This document shows, piece by piece, positions 17,327 through 26,475 of a stretch of 64,000 nucleotides of DNA. The notes under the pieces were generated by a model, which was given only the letters and a program-made list of their open reading frames with translations, did not search any database and had not been told where the DNA came from. The position numbers and the translations under genes were made by a program. The stretch comes from Hymenobacter fodinae (GTDB lineage: Bacteria > Bacteroidota > Bacteroidia > Cytophagales > Hymenobacteraceae), in NCBI RefSeq assembly GCF_004745825.1, contig NZ_SRLA01000001.1:1488001-1552000 (forward strand), read 5' to 3'. Position 1 is the stretch's first letter. Every line of letters begins with the position of its first letter.

Positions 17327-20300
17327 TTACATGCTAGTACGGGGGTCTTCCTCAATCTGAAGCTCGCGGGCCTTCCGGGCGTTTTGGTCGCGGCGGCGCA
17401 GGCGCTTGCGGGCAAACAGCTCCCGCATCGAGTCGAACTGCTCAGTGTGCAACAAGGAGAGGCCTACGCGGGCCTGGTTGGCAAGCTGGGCCTGGGCCGT
17501 CAAATCACGGGGAGTGGTTTCGTAGCGCAGCTTTGCCCTGAACTTGCCATCGGGGCGCAGGTAGTACTCTAGGCTCAAGTCGCCAACCAGCGACGACTGC
17601 GCTGTGGGCAGCGGTACGCCGCCGGGCTGGGTGCTCCCCGTAGGCAGGGCGTTGTTGCCGAAGCCCCCTTCCCGCGTTACGCGTAACCGGCCATTGAGGA
17701 ACGAATAGCTGAGGCGCACCTGCAGAGCTTGGAGCTGCTCCGAAGTCAGACCGTTTAGGTTAAAGCTGATTTCCAGGTTGGGGTCAATCTGGGAGGTTAA
17801 TAGGCCTAGCTGCGTAGATATGATCTGGCCTAGACTGTTGCCAATAGCATTGTTCTCACCCTGCAACCGAGTTACGGCCAGGGAGCCCACGGGCGTGAGC
17901 TGGCGGAACACCACAAGGCTAAACACCTGCCGGTTCAGCTCCTGCTCGTCGTTGCGGAGGGCTGAGAGAAACGGTGCCAGGTCGCCTTCCAGCGACGAGG
18001 GAATATCGTTGAATTCCAGATTCAGCCGGATAATAGGCTGCAGCAATGGCCCCGTCAGGTTCATAACGGCCGTAACGGGCACCACCGAGGTGCTGGTTGC
18101 CAGTACCGGAGCCAAAGAGGTGCGCTGGGTGTAGGTGGCCGTTACGTTCATTTCGCCGGCCAGTGGGTCGCCGTTCCAGGCAATAGTACCCCCAGGGCGC
18201 ACCACAAACTCCTTGTTCACCAGGCCCTGTAGGGTAAAGTTGTAGGCCCCGCGCACAATCTCCACCTGGCCATACATGTTGAAGTCGCCGCGCGTATCAA
18301 TATTCAGGCGCAGTTGCCCACTGCCCGTACCCCTGATAATGTCGCCGGTGCTTTCGTCGAGCAGCATTTCCAAATAGGCATCGGGGGTAATGTCTAGGTT
18401 CATATTCAACCGGATACCCGAAATATCCGTCTGGGCCGTGGTGGTAGCTACCGTTTTCGTGCGGGCAGTATCGGGCAGGTTACGGTTCACGAACCGGATG
18501 TAGCTGGCTTGCTCGGCTTTGGCGGCGTTGTCGAAAGGCAAGGAAATGCGTGTGCCGGCTTCGCTACGGGCCGTTACGTTAATGAACAGATTGTCGGCCG
18601 GGCCGCGCACGAGGGCAGTACCCGTGGCGTAGGCCTGTCCGAAGTACAGCTCATTGTCTTTGCGGGTAGTATTAAGCACCTGCAGTTTCCGGAACGAGGC
18701 ATTCAACTCCAGCCGCATATCCTGGAAACCCTTCTCGAAGATATTGCCGTTTACCACGCCCGTGTTGCCCTGGGGGTCACGCACGGTTATGTTCTGCAAG
18801 GCAATTCGGTCTTCCAGGAAGCGAATTCGGTCGGAGAAGGTATAGGTAGTGCCCAGGTAAATAAACGTCAGCTGCCCGTTGGTTACGTCAATATTTCCCG
18901 TGAGCACCGGGGCGTTTAGACGGCCCGTGAGACGCAACGTGCCCAGCGCCGTGCCGCCCAGGTCGCGGAAAAGCGTGTGCAGGAAGGGCTGGGCCAGTTT
19001 TACCGGAGCATTGGCCAGCGTGCCGGTGAGGTTTAGCTGCTGCTCGGCCTCGCCGGGCGCAAACGTGCCAGTTACCTGCACCACGCGCTGCTGGTCACGC
19101 TCCACATCCAGGTTCACGGCCAGGCGGCTAGCCCGGTTGTCCCAGTCGCCGCGGCCCTTCACGTCGCCAATCAGCACATCATCCATCTTCAGCGAGTCAA
19201 CTGAGAGCGTAGAATTAATAACCAGCTCATCGTAAATGCCGCTGATGGTGCCCAGCGCATTCACGCGGCCCGCAAACTTCTCCTGACCCGTGAGGCCGTT
19301 CAGAGTCGAAAGCTCGAAGTCCTTCACTGTAAGGGCCAAAGGCTTGTTGGCATTCTGAGAGATAAAGCCTTGGGCGCTGATGCTCTGGTTGCCGTTGCTA
19401 AGCGTTAGGTTTTGGAAGTCAAACTCCTTGCCGCCCCCCGAAATAACCAGGGAGTTGTCGGGTGCAATCGTCCATTCCTTACCCAGTACATTCACGCCAG
19501 AGCGCCGGAATACTACCCGCACGGCGTCGTTGAGGAATACCAGGGCTCCGTTGATCTGGGCGCGGTTGGTGGTGCCGGTTTGGGCCAGGGAAGTAGCAAA
19601 GTTGATTTTCTCCTGGTCCCACACGCCTTCCACGTAAAACTTCTCGGTGGCGCCTAGGCCAGGTACGCGCTGCCGTACCGAGGTTACGTTGGCCTGGGCC
19701 AGAATCTCGGGTTGGTAGGGCAGCTTAGACGTGTTGAATTCAAAGTCGTTGTTTACGAGCAGCAGGCTGTCGTAGCGCACCTCGTTCACGTGCCCGCCCA
19801 ACTCAAAAATCGACGTAGGCCCATTCCGGAAGGACCCGTCGATGACCGTTGAGTCCGACACCGTGAGCTGAGGCATAAACACATGCAGCACCGGGTTAGG
19901 CTTCTTCAGGTACAGATCGAGCGCAATTTGGTACTCCGGAATGGGGCGCTGACGCTTACGGCGGTAGTAGTTGGCAATGACCTCGTCGTTGCTTTCAAAG
20001 TTGAGCTGGTACTCCGTCAGCAGGGTAGATACATCGCGCAGAACAGTGGATGGCGTGAAGTTACCTGCCAAGTTTAGGTTGAGCACCTCAGAGCGCACAT
20101 TGAGCCGGCGTTGCCCACCCCCAAACTGGCTTACCAAGTCTAGGGTGTCTACGGGAACAGTGCGACCGTTGTAGCTCAGGCGAGAGTTACGTAGGCGGGC
20201 ATAACCCAGCAACTCATCCAGGCGCAAACCGCGAAACTTCACATCGGCGGTAGTCGCTATAATTACATTCTGCTGGGTGAGACCTAGCGCTTTCAGGCTG

Positions 20301-21916
20301 GCACGTCGCACTCGGGCGCGCAGGTCAAAGGCCTGCTCTTTCTTATTAAGGTCGATGGTGCCATCGGCGTCGAACTGCAGGTTGGGGTCGTTGGCGGCAA
20401 TCTTACCCGTAAACGACTCCCGGCTGAAGCGGCCGTTGGTGGTAATGTTGCGGTAGCGGTACCCATTCAGCCAAATGCTCTGCACTGTGGCGTTGGCCGT
20501 TACGCGGGCCGTAGCGGGCACAAAGCCTACCCCTTCCACCTTGCCATTGAAGGTCACGTCGCGTATGGTGCGCTCATCGCCCAGCAGGCGACCCAGCTGG
20601 AAGCCTGTAGTGCGCACCTGGCCCTCGTAGCTGGAGTAGCGCGGGTCGTCCTTGAATTTCAAGTTAACGTCGGATACCACTGAGCCCAGCGCCGTTTGGA
20701 AGGAGCCATTGGCTACGAAGTCGTTGTAGAAGCCCAGGAATTGGCCTTTCAGCTTTACCACGCCCAGGCGCTGCACGTAGGGCCACCCCGAAGCTGGAAT
20801 GTAACGCCGAATGTCGCGCCCGTCTACTACCGACGGCTGCAGGCGCATCTCCACGAAGCTTTCCCGGAAGTTGGGCAGGCCTTCCACGTTGATGTCGCCC
20901 CGCACGCGGCTGTTTTTGCCGTAGGTAATATCCAGGTTTTTGGTGGTGAAGTTGCGCACATACCCCTTCGCCTGACCCGAAATCAGCACGGATTCCTTGA
21001 GGTCGCGCACGAAAGGCTGGGGCGCGAACTTGGCAATATCATCGGAGTACACCCGCGAAGGCTGCAGTCGGGCAATGACTTTTACCGAGTCGTTGAAATC
21101 GGTGAAGTTGAGGAAGTGCTCGTACTCGAAGCGGATGTAATTGCTGAGCTGGCTGTTCTGCACGCGCAGCATCAGCTTGTCAAACTCCCAGAACTTGTCG
21201 CCATAGGTCATGTTGGAGGTAAGCTCCCGGAGCCGCGTGCCCGAGGGCGTATCCACCGTCCGCAACCCTTGAATATTGGCGTGAATGGTGTCGCCCTTAA
21301 TCCACAGCTGATCGGCATCGGCATAAATGCTGTCGAGACGCATGTGGGCGTAGTCCATGGTGCGGCCATACTCCGGAATGCGCGGCACATTCTGGCGGTC
21401 TAGCACAAACCGGCCGTTGCGTAGGCCTATCGATTCAATCTTGAAGTCGAAGGGCTTGCTGACTTTGGTGGTGTCGGAGGGGCCAATTAGCCGCTTCACG
21501 GCTGTAATAAACTCCGTGAGGTTGGTGGTGTCGGGGCTGTTCTGGTAGGTAACCAGATTGAAGCGCGGCTCCTCTAAAATTAGCTTGCCCACGTGCAGAT
21601 GAGAAGGGTCGAAGACCGAGAAGAGGCGGATGTCGGCGTCGGCCCGCCCAATGTTGAACAACTCGTTGCCGCGGCGGTCCAGCACTTGTACTCCCTCTAG
21701 CAGCACCCGCGAGAAAGGCCGCACATCAACCCGCCCCACCAGCACCTTCTGGCCGAGCTTGTTGGTAAGCATGGCTGCCGCCCGCTTAGCCAAGTTGGTT
21801 TGCACGCTGGGCACCCGTAGCGCTACCAACGCACCCACTACGGCCAGCACTACCACAATGAGCAGCGCAAACAGGACCTTGAGGATGACGGTTATAAAGC
21901 GGGGCACGGGCAGCAA
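17327..21916 (-). CDS. tamB: Translocation and assembly module protein TamB
   Basis: This 1529-residue protein has one N-terminal membrane helix (about 8-30) and a very long beta-rich body of repeated strands. The DUF490/TamB domain covers roughly the last 450 residues and includes a FNDIPSSLEGDLAPFL segment. TamB-like proteins span the periplasm and take part in outer-membrane protein assembly or lipid transport. The start is TTG at 21916, or a GTG three codons later; no ATG is available. It diverges from tsaD. Confidence 0.9.
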   Translation of the reverse strand: MLPVPRFITVILKVLFALLIVVVLAVVGALVALRVPSVQTNLAKRAAAMLTNKLGQKVLVGRVDVRPFSRVLLEGVQVLDRRGNELFNIGRADADIRLFSVFDPSHLHVGKLILEEPRFNLVTYQNSPDTTNLTEFITAVKRLIGPSDTTKVSKPFDFKIESIGLRNGRFVLDRQNVPRIPEYGRTMDYAHMRLDSIYADADQLWIKGDTIHANIQGLRTVDTPSGTRLRELTSNMTYGDKFWEFDKLMLRVQNSQLSNYIRFEYEHFLNFTDFNDSVKVIARLQPSRVYSDDIAKFAPQPFVRDLKESVLISGQAKGYVRNFTTKNLDITYGKNSRVRGDINVEGLPNFRESFVEMRLQPSVVDGRDIRRYIPASGWPYVQRLGVVKLKGQFLGFYNDFVANGSFQTALGSVVSDVNLKFKDDPRYSSYEGQVRTTGFQLGRLLGDERTIRDVTFNGKVEGVGFVPATARVTANATVQSIWLNGYRYRNITTNGRFSRESFTGKIAANDPNLQFDADGTIDLNKKEQAFDLRARVRRASLKALGLTQQNVIIATTADVKFRGLRLDELLGYARLRNSRLSYNGRTVPVDTLDLVSQFGGGQRRLNVRSEVLNLNLAGNFTPSTVLRDVSTLLTEYQLNFESNDEVIANYYRRKRQRPIPEYQIALDLYLKKPNPVLHVFMPQLTVSDSTVIDGSFRNGPTSIFELGGHVNEVRYDSLLLVNNDFEFNTSKLPYQPEILAQANVTSVRQRVPGLGATEKFYVEGVWDQEKINFATSLAQTGTTNRAQINGALVFLNDAVRVVFRRSGVNVLGKEWTIAPDNSLVISGGGKEFDFQNLTLSNGNQSISAQGFISQNANKPLALTVKDFELSTLNGLTGQEKFAGRVNALGTISGIYDELVINSTLSVDSLKMDDVLIGDVKGRGDWDNRASRLAVNLDVERDQQRVVQVTGTFAPGEAEQQLNLTGTLANAPVKLAQPFLHTLFRDLGGTALGTLRLTGRLNAPVLTGNIDVTNGQLTFIYLGTTYTFSDRIRFLEDRIALQNITVRDPQGNTGVVNGNIFEKGFQDMRLELNASFRKLQVLNTTRKDNELYFGQAYATGTALVRGPADNLFINVTARSEAGTRISLPFDNAAKAEQASYIRFVNRNLPDTARTKTVATTTAQTDISGIRLNMNLDITPDAYLEMLLDESTGDIIRGTGSGQLRLNIDTRGDFNMYGQVEIVRGAYNFTLQGLVNKEFVVRPGGTIAWNGDPLAGEMNVTATYTQRTSLAPVLATSTSVVPVTAVMNLTGPLLQPIIRLNLEFNDIPSSLEGDLAPFLSALRNDEQELNRQVFSLVVFRQLTPVGSLAVTRLQGENNAIGNSLGQIISTQLGLLTSQIDPNLEISFNLNGLTSEQLQALQVRLSYSFLNGRLRVTREGGFGNNALPTGSTQPGGVPLPTAQSSLVGDLSLEYYLRPDGKFRAKLRYETTPRDLTAQAQLANQARVGLSLLHTEQFDSMRELFARKRLRRRDQNARKARELQIEEDPRTSM

Positions 21917-21945
21917 ATAGGGGAGAGGCAGGAGGCCAGCCAGGG

Positions 21946-21953
21946 CAAAGATA
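21946..21953 (-). promoter_or_regulatory. TATCTTTG -7 box for tamB
   Basis: The reverse strand reads TATCTTTG, an exact consensus match, 29 bp upstream of the proposed tamB start. This supports a start at or just downstream of 21916. Confidence 0.6.
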
Positions 21954-22190
21954 GCGGGTTACCCCCAAGCGTTGCCTAGCCTACGCACGGCAAGAAACGG
22001 GTAGCAACGCGTTGGGGTTGAGCTTTGACAACGCCGAGGCTGCAAGGTTTAGCATTTTGCCCGACCTTTGTCGAACAAGCTAGCAGTTTTCTGGTGTTAA
22101 AATGCGAGAAAACTCTCTCGTCCTGACTCTGTAATGGGCGCCTGCTCTGGTTCTAGGCCACCCTCATCAGTTTACCTTCCTCGTATAACC

Positions 22191-23201
22191 ATGCAACATC
22201 CCGTTATCCTGGCCATTGAATCTTCCTGCGACGATACCTCGGCGGCCGTAATGGTCGGGGGCGAAATCCGCTCCAATGTGGTGGCCACCCAGCAGGTGCA
22301 CGAGCAATACGGCGGCGTGGTGCCCGAGCTGGCCTCGCGCGCCCACCAGCAACACCTGATTCCGGTAGTAAATGCCGCTCTCCAAAAGGCGGGTGTGGCA
22401 AAGGCCGACCTTGATGCCGTGGCTTTCACGCAGGGGCCGGGCCTGCTCGGCTCTTTATTAGTAGGAGGCATGTTTGCCAAAACCCTGGCCCTGGCCCTGG
22501 GTAAGCCCCTGATTGCGGTAAACCACATGCGGGCCCACATTCTAGCGCATTTTATTGAAGAGCCTAGGCCAGTATTTCCCTTCCTATGCCTCACCGTGAG
22601 TGGCGGCCACACTCAGCTAGTCATCGTGCGCAGCGCCATGGACATGGAAATTATTGGCCAGACCATTGACGATGCCGCCGGCGAGGCCTTCGACAAAACC
22701 GCCAAGCTGCTAGGCCTGCCGTACCCTGGCGGCCCCCACCTCGATAAGCTGGCTCGCGAAGGTAATCCCACGCGTTTCCCGTTCCCAGTGGGTGCCATGC
22801 CCGGCTACGACTTCAGCTTCAGCGGACTTAAAACCTCGGTGCTTTACTTCCTGAAGAAAGAAACAGCCCAAAACCCCAACTTTATTCAGGAAAACCTGCC
22901 AGACCTGTGCGCCAGCATCCAGTACACCATCATCCAGACGCTGCTGCGTCAGCTGCGTCGCGCCGCCGCCGATAACGGCCTCACGCAAATTGCCCTGGCC
23001 GGGGGCGTGGCCGCCAACAGTGGCCTACGCCAAGCCTTGCAGGATGAAGCGGCAGTGCAAGGCTGGCAGGTGTTCATCCCTGCCTTTCAATTCTGCACCG
23101 ACAATGCCGGTATGGTAGCCATGACGGCCCACTTCCAATACGAAGCCGGTGACTTCGCCGATCAGCTCGTCAGCTCCGACCCACGCTTAAAGCTAGCCTA
23201 G
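22191..23201 (+). CDS. tsaD: tRNA N6-threonylcarbamoyladenosine transferase subunit
   Basis: The 336-residue protein starts at ATG 22191 (MQHPVILAIESSCDDTS), the standard TsaD beginning. Metal-binding histidines are H112 and H116 in NHMRAH. The TVSGGHTQLV and ALAGGVAANSGLR loops of the ASKHA fold follow. With TsaB, TsaC and TsaE it makes t6A37 in ANN-decoding tRNAs. An upstream frame to 22134 was rejected. The TAG stop lies inside a CTAGGCCA octamer at 23198. The tamB gene diverges upstream. Confidence 0.95.
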   Translation: MQHPVILAIESSCDDTSAAVMVGGEIRSNVVATQQVHEQYGGVVPELASRAHQQHLIPVVNAALQKAGVAKADLDAVAFTQGPGLLGSLLVGGMFAKTLALALGKPLIAVNHMRAHILAHFIEEPRPVFPFLCLTVSGGHTQLVIVRSAMDMEIIGQTIDDAAGEAFDKTAKLLGLPYPGGPHLDKLAREGNPTRFPFPVGAMPGYDFSFSGLKTSVLYFLKKETAQNPNFIQENLPDLCASIQYTIIQTLLRQLRRAAADNGLTQIALAGGVAANSGLRQALQDEAAVQGWQVFIPAFQFCTDNAGMVAMTAHFQYEAGDFADQLVSSDPRLKLA

Positions 23202-23295
23202 GCCACTCGTTCACGCCTTCTCTCGAATTATTCGCAACCTTGCTGCCCGCATTTGCGAACCTTGCTTATGCCGCCTTTCCTGCGGCTACTTTTTC

Positions 23296-23769
23296 ATGGC
23301 CAAACAAAAAGACGATACTCCCAAGCGCGTTAACATTCTTAACCGCCGCGCTAGCCACGAATATGCCTTCATCGTGAAGTATGATGCCGGCATTATGCTT
23401 CAGGGCACCGAAATCAAGAGCATCCGCGAGGGCAGCGTGCAAATCCAGGATGGGTTTTGCTCCTTCCACACCGATGGTAGCCTGTGGGTGCACAACCTCA
23501 CCATTGCCAAGTACACTGAGGGTACATACAACAACCATGAGCCCACCCGGGCCCGCAAGCTGCTGCTCAACAAGCGCGAGCTAAAGCAGCTGGCCAACAA
23601 AAACCAGGAACAGGGCCTCACCATCATTCCGCTGCGCATGTACGTGAACGACCGGGGCTTTGCCAAGCTGGAAATTGCCCTGGCCAAAGGCAAGAAGCTC
23701 TTCGATAAGCGCGAGGACATCAAAGCCAAGGACCAGCGCCGCGAAATGGACCGCGCTCGGGAGTACTAA
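23296..23769 (+). CDS. smpB: SsrA-binding protein
   Basis: The 157-residue protein has SmpB features: NRRASHEYAFIVKYDAGIMLQGTEIKSIR near the start, the NNHEPTRARKLLL segment, and a basic tail ending DQRREMDRAREY. It binds tmRNA and delivers it to stalled ribosomes. No tmRNA gene was recognised in this window. The gene lies 94 bp after tsaD. Confidence 0.96.
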   Translation: MAKQKDDTPKRVNILNRRASHEYAFIVKYDAGIMLQGTEIKSIREGSVQIQDGFCSFHTDGSLWVHNLTIAKYTEGTYNNHEPTRARKLLLNKRELKQLANKNQEQGLTIIPLRMYVNDRGFAKLEIALAKGKKLFDKREDIKAKDQRREMDRAREY

Positions 23770-23934
23770 CACAAGTGCTGATGTTGTGCGCTAGCGAATT
23801 TGCGAAGCAGGCTTGGTAGGCTCAGATTAAAGCAAGAATTTCGCCCGATAGCAGTTTTGGGTAGTAAAATTCTGCTACTCTGTTACGTGGAGCAGTAGCT
23901 ATCTTCGCAACTTCATCATCTCACAACGTCACCT

Positions 23935-24741
23935 TTGGATCACGGAATTTGCGCCCTGAGCGTCGTGCCGGTACGCGCCGAGCCTTCTGATAAGGCCGAA
24001 ATTGTTACCCAGCTCATCTTCGGGGAGTGCTATTCTATTTTGTTGGTGCAGGGCAACTGGTGCCAGGTGCGCAGCGCCGCCGACCAATACGTGGGCTGGA
24101 TTGATTTCAAGCAGCACACGCCCGTTACGCCCGACTACCTGCAGGCCTGGCAGGCCCAGGACCACCCCCGCACCCTCGACGTGGTGCAAATGGTGAGCAA
24201 TACCACAACGCGCATACCAGTGAGCTTGGGCGCTCGTCTGCCGTTTTTCGATGGTATGACCCTGCGCCTTGGTGAGCAGCAGATGTTCTACAACGGCGCC
24301 GCCACCAACCCTCAGAACGGCCATGGTCCTCACGGCCCCGTCGACCAGCGCCTGCGTCTGTTGCAGAAAATGGCTCTCACGTTTCTGAAGTCGCCGTACC
24401 TGTGGGGCGGCAAGACCATGTTCGGGGTTGACTGCTCGGGCCTCATGCAGCAGCTCTATGGTCTTATTGGCGTGCAGCTCCCGCGCGATGCTCACCAGCA
24501 GATCAACGTAGGCCAGGTGGTACACTTCGTGGCCCAGACCCGCCCCGGTGACCTGGCCTTTTTTGATAACGCGGAAGGGCGCATCATCCACGTAGGCGTA
24601 CTGCTCGAAGACCAGCAGATTCTGCACGCCAGCGGTGAAGTCCGCATAGACCCCCTCGACCACAACGGCATCTACAACCGCGACCGGAAAAAGTATTCTC
24701 ACAAGCTGCGTCTCATCAAGCGCATTCTGTCGGATGATTGA
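23935..24741 (+). CDS. NlpC/P60 (C40) cell-wall peptidase with SH3-like domain
   Basis: The 268-residue protein has an N-terminal SH3b-like region (about 5-60) and a C-terminal NlpC/P60 domain with catalytic C167 in FGVDCSGL, H219 in IIHVGV and H231 in ILHASG. Such enzymes cut D-Glu to diamino-acid bonds in peptidoglycan stems. The start is TTG at 23935. No ATG precedes it in frame, and the next residues (DHGIC, then PVRAEPSDKAE) match the usual N-terminus of this family. No signal peptide is seen. TATCTTCG at 23900-23907, one base off consensus, may be the promoter. Confidence 0.88.
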   Translation: MDHGICALSVVPVRAEPSDKAEIVTQLIFGECYSILLVQGNWCQVRSAADQYVGWIDFKQHTPVTPDYLQAWQAQDHPRTLDVVQMVSNTTTRIPVSLGARLPFFDGMTLRLGEQQMFYNGAATNPQNGHGPHGPVDQRLRLLQKMALTFLKSPYLWGGKTMFGVDCSGLMQQLYGLIGVQLPRDAHQQINVGQVVHFVAQTRPGDLAFFDNAEGRIIHVGVLLEDQQILHASGEVRIDPLDHNGIYNRDRKKYSHKLRLIKRILSDD

Positions 24742-24893
24742 TGGGTACGGTAGGTCGATGGCTATATAGCGAGATATAGTGGGCGTTGGGTTATTCCAAT
24801 AAATAACCAGCAATCAACCACTACGAGCACTTGTTAATGCGCTAAGAATCATCTAGCTTTCAGGCAGGACAGATTCTTTTTCTTATAGCGCAT

Positions 24894-25385
24894 ATGGATC
24901 AAAAAGTGCTCGTGTTAAACGGCGACTACACCGCCATAACGCTGTGTAGTGTACAGAAAGCCTTTGTGCTTCTGTTTTTGGAAAAAGCGGAGTTGATTGC
25001 CAAGTCAGATGGCGTGATGCGCACGGTAAGCACGGCCTTCCCCAAGCCTAGCATTATCCGGCTGCAGCGGTACGTGCGTGTGCCCTACAAAGGCATTGCC
25101 CTGAGCCGTCACAACATCATGAAGCGGGACCATTTCGAGTGCCAATACTGCGGCTCCACCAAAAACCTCACTCTGGACCACGTGTTGCCCAGGAGTAGGG
25201 GTGGCGACTCCAGTTGGAGCAACCTGCTTACGGCCTGCTCCAGATGCAACCACGCTAAAGGCCACAGAACCCCGCAAGAAGCCGGGCTCACCATTCGGCA
25301 ACAGCCCAAAAAACCTACCCTTACCGGATTTCTCAAACTCAGCGCCGGTACCCTCGACCAAAACTGGCACGCCTATCTTCACTAA
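24894..25385 (+). CDS. HNH endonuclease
   Basis: The 163-residue protein has a zinc-type HNH domain: C83 and C86 (CQYC), the D95-H96 pair in LTLDHVLPRSRGG, N110, and C115/C118 (CSRCN). Such proteins nick or cut DNA. This short stand-alone form is widespread in Bacteroidota, and no restriction, phage or intron gene lies beside it, so the role is unknown. The N-terminal 60 residues (VLNGDYTAIT...) are typical of this group. Confidence 0.9.
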   Translation: MDQKVLVLNGDYTAITLCSVQKAFVLLFLEKAELIAKSDGVMRTVSTAFPKPSIIRLQRYVRVPYKGIALSRHNIMKRDHFECQYCGSTKNLTLDHVLPRSRGGDSSWSNLLTACSRCNHAKGHRTPQEAGLTIRQQPKKPTLTGFLKLSAGTLDQNWHAYLH

Positions 25386-25418
25386 AACCGACCGCCTCCG
25401 GGCTGGTCGGTTTTTTTA
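25384..25418 (+). terminator. Terminator after the HNH gene
   Basis: AAAACCGACC (25384-25393) and GGTCGGTTTT (25405-25414) form a 10-bp stem running into a T tract, overlapping the HNH stop. Confidence 0.85.
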
Positions 25419-25423
25419 TTTCT

Positions 25424-25467
25424 CACAAAAAAGAGCCCCTGGCCTAGGCCAGGGGCTCTTTTTTGTG
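25424..25467. terminator. 44-bp perfect palindrome with octamer core, bidirectional terminator
   Basis: The stretch is its own exact reverse complement over 44 bp. TGGCCTAGGCCA (25440-25451) lies at the centre, GAGCCCC/GGGGCTC arms flank it, and A6/T6 tracts mark the outer parts. It lies between the convergent HNH gene and alpha/beta hydrolase gene, and can terminate both. Confidence 0.85.
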
Positions 25468-25482
25468 GCTACGTGAGGCTAC

Positions 25483-26349
25483 TTAGTAACGGTCGGCAGT
25501 TTGCTGAGCCGAGCCGCCGCCCGCGAAGGCCAGCAAGTCTTGGTTGAGGCGGTCTTTCTCCGTGATGAACAGGCCGTGCGGGGCGCCGCTGTATTCCACG
25601 TACTGAGCGTGCGGCACGTACTGCGTCATCCGCTCGCCGCTCACTTTGGCCGGTACCGTATCGTCGCTGCTGCCGTGGATAACCAGCGTGGGCACTTGGA
25701 TGGCGCCTAAGTCCTGGCGGAAGTCAGTGGCGGCGAAGGCATACACGTCTTGCTCAGTAGCGCGGGGCGAAGCCAACTGGCAAATCGACTGCATCCAGTC
25801 CAGCGTAGCTTGGCTTACGGGGTGGCTAATTACGCCCACACCGAAGAACTGCTTGCCGAACGTCTGCAGGAAGTCGAAGCGGTCTTTGTTGATGCCCTCT
25901 ACCATTTTATCGAATACTTCCTTGTCGGCGCCGTCGGGGTTGTTATCGGTTTTGAGCAGGAAAGGAGTTACAGCCGAAACAAACGCCACGCGGCTAACGC
26001 GGGCACCGCCGTGCCGGCTCATGTAGCGGGCTACCTCGCCGCCACCCATTGAGAAGCCTACCAGCGTCACGTTCTGCAGGTCCAACGTGTCTAGCACGGC
26101 CTTGAGGTCGTCGGCCAGCGTATCGTAATCGTTACCTTCCCAGGTTTTGGAGGAATTACCAAAGCCGCGGCGGGTATAGGCCACTACGCGGTGACCGTGC
26201 TTGGGCAGCTCAGCCAGCTGATATTCCCACATTTCATAGGAAGCGGGCCAGCCGTGAATCAGCACGATGGGGTTACCCTCGCCTTGATCGATGTAATGCA
26301 GTTTAACGTCGTTGCCGTTGGCATCGGTGCCAGCTTTGATGTAGCTCAT
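25483..26349 (-). CDS. Alpha/beta hydrolase, chloroperoxidase-like
   Basis: The 288-residue protein has the oxyanion loop HGWP (32-35), nucleophile S100 in GFSMGG, an acidic residue at D229/D230 in HGSSDDTVP and H258 in SGAPHGLF. The set fits the non-haem chloroperoxidase/esterase branch of the fold. Such enzymes hydrolyse esters, and halogenation is a side reaction. No signal peptide is present, so it is probably cytoplasmic. The substrate is unknown. Confidence 0.88.
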   Translation of the reverse strand: MSYIKAGTDANGNDVKLHYIDQGEGNPIVLIHGWPASYEMWEYQLAELPKHGHRVVAYTRRGFGNSSKTWEGNDYDTLADDLKAVLDTLDLQNVTLVGFSMGGGEVARYMSRHGGARVSRVAFVSAVTPFLLKTDNNPDGADKEVFDKMVEGINKDRFDFLQTFGKQFFGVGVISHPVSQATLDWMQSICQLASPRATEQDVYAFAATDFRQDLGAIQVPTLVIHGSSDDTVPAKVSGERMTQYVPHAQYVEYSGAPHGLFITEKDRLNQDLLAFAGGGSAQQTADRY

Positions 26350-26475
26350 GAAAGTCAGGTTTAGGAGGTGTAGAAATGGAGGCTAATTGAGTTGATACAT
26401 ACGTTTGGGGGAGAGTATCGATGAGCTTACGCCAATAAGTTGTACACCTATTCTGAATCTCCTTCCTTTGAGCGG

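Noticed and set aside
20696-21403. 235-codon forward open frame inside tamB
   Set aside because: It is antisense to a strongly supported gene and is low in domain content. It is an artefact of G+C-rich codon third positions.
24894-25385. Restriction system or homing element at the HNH gene
   Set aside because: There is no methylase, intron or phage gene nearby, and the protein matches the common stand-alone Bacteroidota type.
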